From assembly GCF_003987435.1 (NCBI RefSeq), contig NZ_PIQG01000002.1, positions 186,001 through 250,000 on the forward strand: 64,000 nt of DNA, read 5' to 3'. The position numbers were made by a program, and so were the translations under genes. Positions 18,069-26,176 of the stretch are shown piece after piece (position 1 is the first letter of the stretch; each line of letters opens with the position of its first letter). The notes under the pieces were generated by a model that saw nothing but the letters and a program-made list of their open reading frames with translations, did no database searches and had not been told where the DNA came from. Source of the DNA: Pseudidiomarina taiwanensis (GTDB lineage: Bacteria; Pseudomonadota; Gammaproteobacteria; Enterobacterales; Alteromonadaceae).

Positions 18069-21000
18069 TTAAACTTGTTTTAACGTCATTTTACGACGGC
18101 GTAACCAAACCAGTGGTAACGCCAACAAGCCTAACCAAGCTGCAAATGAGCCACCCTTATTAACAGGTAGAACAGTGATCGTAACAGAAGCAGTATCTGA
18201 AAGTTCACCGTCTGTTGCCGTCACACCAACAGTAAAGGTTGTTTGTTGACCAACTTCTGGAGCAGTAAAGGTATTACTCGTGCCACCAGAACCCGCCAAT
18301 CCAGTCCCAGACCAGGTAATGTTGATGATATCACCGTTTTCGTCAGTCGCAGTTGCAGTCAAGTTAACAGTGTTACCAGGGTTCACAGTTGTCGCTGAGG
18401 CACTCAGGCTTACCTCTGGCGCACTGTTAGTAACATTAATGGTTACTGTTTCAGTGGCAGTAGCGTTGCCTGCTTCGTCCACACCACGATAGCTGAACAC
18501 GACCTCACCAGTGTAGTCAGCAGCTGGAGTAAAGGTCACCATACCTGCTTCTTCACTCAGAGTACCCTGCGCTGCTTCTGGCTCGGTGACGAACTCTAGG
18601 CTCATCGCACCATCTGGCATAATGCGCTGGAGCGACCCTGCAGCGAAGCTGCGATCACCAGTTGCGGCCGTCATGAGCGTGAGCAAGTCACGGCCAGCTG
18701 CGTCTAGAATCGGATTCATATCCACTTCCAGTGCAACATTTTTCGGCGTGCCTGCACTCAGTGCTTCAGCATCAGAAAGGTATGGAACCGTTACATCATA
18801 CTCTATTAGAGTCTCTGCTCGTTCACCTTTGTTCGCTTCAACACGATATAAAGTGCCAGCTGTCGGATAGGTTCCTTCACCATCGAAGTACTGCTGTACC
18901 CCAAAGGTTCCATCACTACTCTCAACCCCTACAGTCAGGAATTCCGGTGCTGCACCCAAGGCGATGTAGTTTAGGTAAACTTCGTCAGTGCCGAGGCGGA
19001 ACCAGTAAGCAAAGGAATAACGTTCACCTGAGTCATCTCCCCATACCCGAGCATTATTGAACTCCCAGATGAACCAGAAATCAGGTAATGCTTCGGAACC
19101 GAAGTTATAGACGCCATAACGGATTTCACTATTGGCTTCGCCACCAATTTCAAGATCCGTCCAGAACGGCGCCCAAATGCCATTTGGTGGTGCCTCGTTA
19201 GGAATAGAATCATTGAACCAGCTGTTCGCCATCGCACCACTTTGTGAACCGACACCCACCAAACCATTCATTGGTAAGGTAACAGTGTCGTAGACGACTC
19301 CATCCACTACGACGCCACCCCAGTTACCTACTGGGAAGGTATACACTTGCTCATCACAACCTGCGGCACATAGCGAAGTGCCAGCACCTGCGGCAAATAA
19401 GCTAAATCCAGCTGGGAGTGGACCCGTTGCACCTGATTCAAATGCTGTTTCATTTGCAGCATTAGTTTGGGTACCGGTCCATGAGAGGGTTTTGCCATCT
19501 TCAGTTAGAGTGTAATCGGCAGGCGAAGAGCGAGTTGTGCTTACCACAATTGAATCTTCATCAAGCACTGCTCCATCAGGAATCGCAACCGTTAAGCTAA
19601 CCGGTTCTTCACTATCACCCAAAGCAACCTTCGCAGTCATAGTATACGGTGAACCGATTTCAGCAACTCCAGCAGTTTGATCCACTGATGCAATCGCTGG
19701 GTTGTCTGCTTTGCTCGCATAAACAGCGATCGGCATACGCACATCCGTCGCACTGCCATTGCTTTCCAATAAAACTTCACCAAAAGTCCAGCCAACATCA
19801 GCAAAACTTGTATCGATCGTCAAGTTAAGCTCAACCGAACCGTCTGCAGCGACAGTAATATCAGTTGCAGAAAGTTCTGCCGTGACATTCGGATCACGCA
19901 TAGTCACGCTAGCAGTCCAATTCGTCGCAGCACCAGAAATATCGGTAATGGTACGATCAAAGGTACAGCTTATCGCACATGATGCAGTAGCAAATGACGG
20001 GTCATCGACTACCACTGCAACGTTTGCAGCTCGCGCAAGGTCAAGTCGACCTGCACCCACATCGAATGGGTCACTCGGCGTAACACCATCCGTCTTAACT
20101 AAACCGCCAACAGTTGACGTCATTAAGATTGACTTCAGTGCTTGCGAATCAACACCGTGATGTTGCTTCATCAATGCTGCTGCACCTGTAACATGAGGTG
20201 CTGCCATTGAAGTACCACTTAACAGCGCAACACCGCCATCAGTGGCAGCAGAGAGGATGTTCGTCCCGGGTGCGGCGATATTCGGCTTCAAGAAATCCGG
20301 ATTACCGTTAGGTCCGCGCGAACTACTATTCGCTACGATATCAGCATTGTTTGGATCGGTATAAGGCTGAGCTGGAGTAACCGTGGCTGTGTCGCCAGGT
20401 GCCCAAGCGTCTAAAATAGACAAACCATCCGCTTTGCTGATCATCAACCCTGGTAATGTTGATTCCCCCATCCCCATGTAGGTTGCTGGGCGATCATCAC
20501 TGTAGACGATAATACCCTCAGCGCCAGCTGCTTCAGCATTGTTCGCTTTTGCTTCAAAGGTACAGGTACCACGCGAAATCAACGCCCACTGCCCCGTGAA
20601 ACTGCCTTCCGGAAAAGCTTCACATGCCTCAGCATTCTCGGCATCGACTACAATTGCAGCGTTAACTTCACCAGTGATCGTCTCTTCTACTAAGGTATTC
20701 GCAGCTTCGAGAGCTCGAATACCTGTCAACCCAGACACAGAAATGTAGTTAACAAATTCACGACCATGAGTCGTATTGGCAACGGTCAAACCATCTTCGA
20801 TACAGCTCGGGCAACCAATCGTTTGTGCTCCCGGACCACTGTTACCGGCAGAGGTAACGGTCAATACGCCGGCAGCGTTAATCGCTTCGAAAATGGGCTT
20901 GTAAACGCTATCTTCTGGGGCTGATCCAGCGCCACCACCCCATGAGTTGTTGATCACGTCTGCGCCGTCAGCAAGAGCGTACTCAAGCATTGGTACGAGC

Positions 21001-21953
21001 ATCGCGTTTGAACCACTGCCTTGTCCTGCCGGGGTGCGGAACAAACCTTTATACGCCATCAGATAAGCGCCTGGTGCAACCCCTGAGAAATTGACTGCAA
21101 CGCCACCGATATCTGTCGTTACCGGGTTACCAACTGCAGTCCCCGCTACGTGCGTGCCGTGGCCGCCGTAATCTTTCGGGCTCATGTACTCGTTTTCGTT
21201 CACGGTAAAGGTTGGCTCAGCGTAACGCGCAACAATAAGTTTATCGTTACAGAAGTCAGGCACTTCAGCACAATAGTCATCGGTGACCGGTCGCTCGGCT
21301 AACGGCGTATGGCCATTAGCGGCAAACATCGGATGGTCTGGGGTAATCCCGCCATCGATAACCGCCACCTTGATGCCAGCACCGGCGCTGGATTGACCGC
21401 CAAGTGCCTGCCAAACGGCTGGACTGTTGATTAAGTCATTTGAAGCATCCATGTTGGCGTAAACCATTTCGTTTTCATAAACGCGTTTTACACCCGGAAT
21501 GCCTGCGAGTTGTTCTTTAATGTCGTCTTTGCCCGGTACTTTAATAACCATACCGTTCATAGTCAGAGTTAGGTTTTGCGCAACCTCAAGCCCTTTAAAC
21601 TTGCTTTGCATCACGCTTACAACAGCGCGTTGTTGTTGGAGCAGGAAGTCTTGGTAGGTTTTAGTCGCCTCGGCATCCGCGTCGAATTTATCTTTCCCTT
21701 GAGCAGCGGCAGAAGTCGCTTTAAGACCATTAATACCACCGTGATAGACTGCTGCAGCAGGAGCTTCAAGCTGCACGATATAATACGTAGGAAACTCTTG
21801 TTGCAAATGAGTTTTTGCAACTTTTTCTTGTGCTTGAACCGTCCGATCGAGAATCGGGCCCACATCAGTAACAGGCGTGAGTTGCTGCGCAACTGCACCA
21901 CCCGCCGCTAACGATGAGGCAACGGCCAAGGCCAATACTGAGACCTTGTTCAT
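18069..21953 (-). CDS. Secreted S8 subtilisin-like serine protease with GlyGly-CTERM anchor
   Basis: The start at 21953 (MNKVSVLALAVASSLAAGG) has AGGA 8-10 nt upstream and gives 1294 residues with a clean signal peptide. A longer in-frame start at 22001 would put 16 odd residues before it. Domains in order: I9 propeptide (about 50-165), peptidase S8 with Asp200 (VAVIDGG), His265 (GGHGTHVAG) and Ser582 (SGTSMAAPH), an inserted PA domain (SRGTCTFEAKANNAEAAGA), a fibronectin-like region, and Ig/cadherin-type repeats. At the C-terminus, GGSFAAWLGLLALPLVWLRR fits GlyGly-CTERM, the signal cut by rhombosortase for surface release or anchoring. It is an extracellular protein degrader lying between crbS and crbR. 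Confidence 0.93.
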   Translation of the reverse strand: MNKVSVLALAVASSLAAGGAVAQQLTPVTDVGPILDRTVQAQEKVAKTHLQQEFPTYYIVQLEAPAAAVYHGGINGLKATSAAAQGKDKFDADAEATKTYQDFLLQQQRAVVSVMQSKFKGLEVAQNLTLTMNGMVIKVPGKDDIKEQLAGIPGVKRVYENEMVYANMDASNDLINSPAVWQALGGQSSAGAGIKVAVIDGGITPDHPMFAANGHTPLAERPVTDDYCAEVPDFCNDKLIVARYAEPTFTVNENEYMSPKDYGGHGTHVAGTAVGNPVTTDIGGVAVNFSGVAPGAYLMAYKGLFRTPAGQGSGSNAMLVPMLEYALADGADVINNSWGGGAGSAPEDSVYKPIFEAINAAGVLTVTSAGNSGPGAQTIGCPSCIEDGLTVANTTHGREFVNYISVSGLTGIRALEAANTLVEETITGEVNAAIVVDAENAEACEAFPEGSFTGQWALISRGTCTFEAKANNAEAAGAEGIIVYSDDRPATYMGMGESTLPGLMISKADGLSILDAWAPGDTATVTPAQPYTDPNNADIVANSSSRGPNGNPDFLKPNIAAPGTNILSAATDGGVALLSGTSMAAPHVTGAAALMKQHHGVDSQALKSILMTSTVGGLVKTDGVTPSDPFDVGAGRLDLARAANVAVVVDDPSFATASCAISCTFDRTITDISGAATNWTASVTMRDPNVTAELSATDITVAADGSVELNLTIDTSFADVGWTFGEVLLESNGSATDVRMPIAVYASKADNPAIASVDQTAGVAEIGSPYTMTAKVALGDSEEPVSLTVAIPDGAVLDEDSIVVSTTRSSPADYTLTEDGKTLSWTGTQTNAANETAFESGATGPLPAGFSLFAAGAGTSLCAAGCDEQVYTFPVGNWGGVVVDGVVYDTVTLPMNGLVGVGSQSGAMANSWFNDSIPNEAPPNGIWAPFWTDLEIGGEANSEIRYGVYNFGSEALPDFWFIWEFNNARVWGDDSGERYSFAYWFRLGTDEVYLNYIALGAAPEFLTVGVESSDGTFGVQQYFDGEGTYPTAGTLYRVEANKGERAETLIEYDVTVPYLSDAEALSAGTPKNVALEVDMNPILDAAGRDLLTLMTAATGDRSFAAGSLQRIMPDGAMSLEFVTEPEAAQGTLSEEAGMVTFTPAADYTGEVVFSYRGVDEAGNATATETVTINVTNSAPEVSLSASATTVNPGNTVNLTATATDENGDIINITWSGTGLAGSGGTSNTFTAPEVGQQTTFTVGVTATDGELSDTASVTITVLPVNKGGSFAAWLGLLALPLVWLRRRKMTLKQV

Positions 21954-22116
21954 AGGTTCTTCCTTTAAAGTTGTATAATTATTATGATTGCATATGCACA
22001 AATCAGTGCAGTGTTAACTTAGCAAGGAAACAAGCCGATTTGTAGGCCTTAGTACGAAAAAATGTTACGAAAGGTTTAAGGGAACTGGTCTGACATCAAA
22101 AATGCAATAGCTGATG

Positions 22117-22767
22117 TTAAGAATTAGTAGGTTCTTCTAGTTGTAAACGTTCGGCCAAAAGAACCGCCTGAGTGCGGCTGTATACCCCAAGCTTACGGAA
22201 GATCGCGGTAATGTGGGCCTTCACTGTGGCCTCGGTAATATTCAGCTGATAAGCGATTTGTTTGTTCAACAAACCTTCATGAAGTAGGTACAAGACGCGG
22301 TACTGTTGCGGAGTCAAATCGGCAACTTTTCTTGCCAACTCTTGGTCCTCTGCGCTAAGTTCATCGAGCCGCCCACGCACCGCTTCTGGCACCCAGGTAT
22401 CGCCTTGCATAATCACATCAATCGCTTCGGCAATTTGCGCCGAAGGTAACGATTTGGGAATAAATCCAAGGGCACCAAAACCGATGCACTTGGCGATCAC
22501 TTGGCTGTCGTCTGAGCCAGAAATAACTGCAATAGGTAATAACGGAAAGTCTTCACGAATGCGAATTAAACCATAAAAGTCGCCGCTGCCCGGCATGTGC
22601 AGGTCGAGCAGCAGCAAATCAAGATCGTCATCCGACGCAAGCGCGGCCAAGGTCGAATCAAGGTCGCCCGTCTCACGTAAACTCAAGTCTGGATAGTGGT
22701 TCGCGAGGGCACCTTGCAGTGCCTCGCGAAACAGCGGGTGATCATCCGCGATTAAAAACTTTGCCAT
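22117..22767 (-). CDS. crbR: LuxR-family response regulator (CrbR-like)
   Basis: The 216-residue product has an N-terminal receiver (MAKFLIADDHPLF; phosphoacceptor Asp55 in LLLLDLHMPG) and a C-terminal LuxR HTH (LTPQQYRVLYLLHEGLLNKQI to ATVKAHITAIFRKLGV). It lies 4 bp downstream of acs in the same direction, so it is likely co-transcribed. With the CrbS-like kinase 5 kb away, it is the probable activator of acs and the symporter operon. The palindrome at 24779-24794 and 13926-13941 is the candidate binding site. Confidence 0.88.
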   Translation of the reverse strand: MAKFLIADDHPLFREALQGALANHYPDLSLRETGDLDSTLAALASDDDLDLLLLDLHMPGSGDFYGLIRIREDFPLLPIAVISGSDDSQVIAKCIGFGALGFIPKSLPSAQIAEAIDVIMQGDTWVPEAVRGRLDELSAEDQELARKVADLTPQQYRVLYLLHEGLLNKQIAYQLNITEATVKAHITAIFRKLGVYSRTQAVLLAERLQLEEPTNS

Positions 22768-22771
22768 AGAT

Positions 22772-24715
22772 TCATTTGTTTAATCGATGCTCGATTAATG
22801 AATCTACCACAGTCGGATCGGCAAGCGTAGAGGTATCCCCCAAGTTTTCAAACTCATTGGCTGCAATTTTGCGCAAAATCCGCCGCATAATCTTACCTGA
22901 GCGAGTTTTCGGTAGATCCGGTGCCCAGTGGATAAAATCAGGTGTTGCAATTGGACTTAACTCAGAGCGCACCCAATTACGCACCTCAGTGGTAAGCTCG
23001 TCACTCACCTCGGTACCGGCCATGGCAATAATATAAACATAAATGCCCTGACCTTTCAGATCATGCGGATAACCCACCACCGCCGCTTCTGAAATAGCTG
23101 GATGCTCAACCAACACACTCTCGATTTCAGCCGTGCCCAAACGGTGTCCAGAAACGTTCAAAACATCATCAACCCGACCGGTAATCCAGTAATAACTATC
23201 CTCATCGCGACGGGCGCCGTCACCGGTAAAGTAGTTGTTTTTGTACGCAGAGAAATAAGTCTGCTCGAATCGGTCATGGTCGCCCCACAGGGTACGGGCT
23301 TGGCCTGGCCAGGAATCTTTGATGATCAAATTGCCCTCAGTAGCCCCCTCAAGCTCATTACCCTCAGCATCGACCAGCGCCGGTTGGATACCGAAGAAAG
23401 GTCGCGTCGCCGAACCAGGTTTAAGAGCCGTCGCACCCGGCAGAGGCGTGATCATGATGCCGCCGGTCTCAGTTTGCCACCAAGTATCGACGATCGGACA
23501 ACGGCTATCGCCCATCACTTTGTAATACCACTCCCAGGCTTCAGGGTTAATCGGCTCACCCACCGAACCCATGGTCCGTAGCGAGGTCCGCTTGGAGGTC
23601 TCAGCCGCAGCTGTGCCCTTGGCCATTAAGGCGCGAATCGCAGTCGGGGCGGTATACAAAATATTGACCTGGTGTTTATCAATGACATCACCAATCCGGC
23701 CTACGCCTGGGTAAGTCGGCAAACCTTCAAAAATAAGCGTGGTTGCCCCATTTGCAAGCGGCCCATAGACAATATAACTATGGCCGGTAATCCAACCCAC
23801 ATCGGCGGCGCACCAGTACACGTCATCTTCGTGGTAATCAAAGACATATTCATGGGTCATCGACGCCCACACCATATAGCCACCTGTGGTGTGTAAGACG
23901 CCCTTCGGCTTACCCGTTGAACCCGAAGTGTAAAGAATAAACAGCGGGTCTTCGGCATTCATCACCGTCGGCTGGCACTCATTGCTGACATCTTTGATCA
24001 ACTGCTCCCACCAGACATCGCGGCTCTCAGTAAACGCCACCTCGCCACCGGTGACTTTCTTCACCACCACATGCTCAACCGTTGGGCAACGGTCATTGAC
24101 AAGGGCTTCATCGACATTCGCTTTCAATGCTGTGGTCTTGCCGCCACGGCGACCTTCATCGGCGGTAATAATGACTTTTACGCCGCAATCATTGACTCGA
24201 TCAGCAATCGCATTCGGTGAGAAGCCACCAAAAATGACCGTGTGGACGGCACCAATACGAGCGCAGGCAAGCATGGCGTAGGCTGCTTCGGGTACCATCG
24301 GCATATAAATCGCCACCCGATCACCCTTCTCCACCCCAAGCTTTTTTAAACCATTGGCGAAGCGCGAGACTTCTTGATGAAGCTGACGATAGGTAATCTC
24401 TTCACTCACCGAAGGGTCATCCCCCTCCCAGATAATTGCAGTTTTGTCCGCGCGTTCTGCGAGGTGACGGTCAACACAGTTATAGCAAGCATTTAGGGTG
24501 CCATCTGCAAACCATTGAATCGACACGTTACCCGGCGCGAAGCTGGTTTGTTTCACTTGCGTATAAGGACTAAACCAACTGATCCGTTGTCCATGTTCCG
24601 CCCAAAAACTCTCTGGGTCACGAACACTGTGCTCGTACATCGCCAAATACTGCTCGTTGTTCACATGCGCGCGCGCCTTGGCTTGCTCTGGAACCGGGTG
24701 AATTTCGTGCTGCAT
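22772..24715 (-). CDS. acs: Acetyl-CoA synthetase
   Basis: The start at 24715 ([20 protein letters not shown]) has a perfect AGGAGG at 24720-24725. The longer in-frame start at 24748 lacks one. The 647-residue length is normal for Acs. Motifs include [20 protein letters not shown] (ATP loop), [18 protein letters not shown] (adenylate pocket), [13 protein letters not shown] (hinge) and [15 protein letters not shown] with the C-terminal catalytic Lys that is regulated by acetylation in homologues. It converts acetate, ATP and CoA to acetyl-CoA in the cytoplasm. It is likely under CrbS/CrbR control through the palindrome 64 bp upstream. Confidence 0.97.
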   Translation of the reverse strand: MQHEIHPVPEQAKARAHVNNEQYLAMYEHSVRDPESFWAEHGQRISWFSPYTQVKQTSFAPGNVSIQWFADGTLNACYNCVDRHLAERADKTAIIWEGDDPSVSEEITYRQLHQEVSRFANGLKKLGVEKGDRVAIYMPMVPEAAYAMLACARIGAVHTVIFGGFSPNAIADRVNDCGVKVIITADEGRRGGKTTALKANVDEALVNDRCPTVEHVVVKKVTGGEVAFTESRDVWWEQLIKDVSNECQPTVMNAEDPLFILYTSGSTGKPKGVLHTTGGYMVWASMTHEYVFDYHEDDVYWCAADVGWITGHSYIVYGPLANGATTLIFEGLPTYPGVGRIGDVIDKHQVNILYTAPTAIRALMAKGTAAAETSKRTSLRTMGSVGEPINPEAWEWYYKVMGDSRCPIVDTWWQTETGGIMITPLPGATALKPGSATRPFFGIQPALVDAEGNELEGATEGNLIIKDSWPGQARTLWGDHDRFEQTYFSAYKNNYFTGDGARRDEDSYYWITGRVDDVLNVSGHRLGTAEIESVLVEHPAISEAAVVGYPHDLKGQGIYVYIIAMAGTEVSDELTTEVRNWVRSELSPIATPDFIHWAPDLPKTRSGKIMRRILRKIAANEFENLGDTSTLADPTVVDSLIEHRLNK

Positions 24716-24778
24716 ACAACCTCCTGATGCCTTTAATTTTATGCCCACTACCTTGTGATAATGCGGGCTGCAACGCCA

Positions 24779-24794
24779 TTAGACCATAGTCTAG
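24779..24794. promoter_or_regulatory. Candidate CrbR operator between acs and the porin gene
   Basis: TTAGACCATAGTCTAG is a near-perfect palindrome lying 64-79 bp upstream of acs and about 80 bp upstream of the divergent porin start. It matches the site at 13926-13941 in 13 of 16 positions on the minus reading. One site could serve both genes. Confidence 0.5.
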
Positions 24795-24872
24795 ATTGAT
24801 AATTCTGTGCAAGCGTCCGATGCTTTTAGAGCAAAATCATAATAACGATCCAAAATAATGGAGAACAGCAAG

Positions 24873-26033
24873 ATGTTAAAACGCTATCAGAAATCACTGA
24901 TTGCCAGCGCAGTTGTCGGCAGTCTTGCCTTCACCTCGGCAGCACAAGCAGCCGAACCTGAATTTAGCTTCGGCGGCTATGTGAAACTTGACGCCTTCAT
25001 GAGCGACTACAGCGATGGTTCAGCCCCAGCAAGTGGTAACCTTGGTCGCCAATTTTACATCCCCAGCCTTACCCCAGTGGGCGGTACGGGGGATGATGCG
25101 ATCTCTGATTTCCATGCGCGGCAATCGCGGTTATTTATGGATGTCACTCAAGAATTAAGTAACGGCGAGAGCGTCGCTGCACACGTTGAAATTGACTTTC
25201 TCACCATGCCTGATGGCAACGAGCGGGTTAGTAGCTCATATGCCCCACGAATCCGCCAGGCTTATATTAAATACGGCAACTGGACCGTCGGTCAGGCTTG
25301 GTCAAACTTTATGAACCTAAGCACCTTGCCTGAGGCAGTGGACTTTATCGGCACCACCGATGGCGTCGCGTTCAACCGCCAACCATTGATTAAATACAGT
25401 GATGGCGGCTGGAGCTTCTCGATCGAAAACCCAGAAACCACCGTCAGCCCGAATGGCGGCGGCGCACGGATCACCTCAAGCGATGGCGTGATGCCTGACT
25501 TTACCGCCAAATATACTGGCAAATCAGGTGATTTAAGCTACAGCGTTGCCGGTATTTTGCGCCAGTTGGCGTATGACGTGGATGGCGATAGCAGCGATGA
25601 AACCACGGGCGCTTACGGGGTCTCGCTATCAGCCAAATACATGCTTGGTGATGACGACATTCGCGCCTCATTTACCATGGGCTCAGGTCTTGGTCGTTAT
25701 CTTGGCTTGAATACCTTTAATGATGCCGTGATCGACGCCAATGGTGAGCTTGAAGCAATCGATGTGATGGGCGTAACCCTTGCCTACCGGCATGTTTGGA
25801 GCGAAACCTCACGCTCAAGCTTTACCTACAGCCGCGGCTGGGCTGATAACGACACGGCCTTAATTGGCACCGGCACCACCGAGAGCACTCAGCGTATTGG
25901 CGTGAACTACATGTACTCACCAGATAAAGCGTTAACGTTTGGAGTTGAGTTATCGCAAGCCACACGCGAGCTCGATAATGGCGTAGATGGCGATATGACA
26001 CGTCTGCACTTTATGGCGATGTATAAATTTTAA
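24873..26033 (+). CDS. DcaP-type outer-membrane porin
   Basis: The start at 24873 (MLKRYQKSLIASAVVGS) is chosen over 24858 because GGAG lies 8 bp before it. The 386-residue product has a signal peptide ending AAQA-A and then EFSFGGYVKLDAFMSDYSDG, the N-terminal barrel signature of the DcaP family, which forms trimeric porins for carboxylates. The C-terminus RLHFMAMYKF ends in Phe as barrel proteins do. It is divergent from acs and shares its upstream region, so it may feed acetate or other acids into the periplasm under the same control. Confidence 0.88.
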   Translation: MLKRYQKSLIASAVVGSLAFTSAAQAAEPEFSFGGYVKLDAFMSDYSDGSAPASGNLGRQFYIPSLTPVGGTGDDAISDFHARQSRLFMDVTQELSNGESVAAHVEIDFLTMPDGNERVSSSYAPRIRQAYIKYGNWTVGQAWSNFMNLSTLPEAVDFIGTTDGVAFNRQPLIKYSDGGWSFSIENPETTVSPNGGGARITSSDGVMPDFTAKYTGKSGDLSYSVAGILRQLAYDVDGDSSDETTGAYGVSLSAKYMLGDDDIRASFTMGSGLGRYLGLNTFNDAVIDANGELEAIDVMGVTLAYRHVWSETSRSSFTYSRGWADNDTALIGTGTTESTQRIGVNYMYSPDKALTFGVELSQATRELDNGVDGDMTRLHFMAMYKF

Positions 26034-26050
26034 AGTGTGTTTAACGAGTG

Positions 26051-26079
26051 AAAGCCCCGCCTAGCGGGGCTTTTTTTTA
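26051..26079 (+). terminator. Intrinsic terminator of the porin gene
   Basis: The AAAGCCCCGC-CTA-GCGGGGCTTT stem is followed by a T-run. Confidence 0.9.
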
Positions 26080-26120
26080 TCTGTGCCTCAATGAAAAGTA
26101 ACCTTAAAAAGCGTATGGTT

Positions 26121-26139
26121 GCAAATGCGAATCATTATC
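26121..26139. promoter_or_regulatory. Fur box upstream of the lipoprotein/TonB/peroxidase operon
   Basis: GCAAATGCGAATCATTATC matches 15 of 19 positions of the classical Fur consensus, including the complete right half AATCATTATC. A further CATT extends the hexamer pattern. It lies about 40 bp before the lipoprotein start, where a repressor would cover the promoter. Confidence 0.7.
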
Positions 26140-26176
26140 ATTAAGATTAACTCCAATTCAGCTTGGAGGAAACCCA

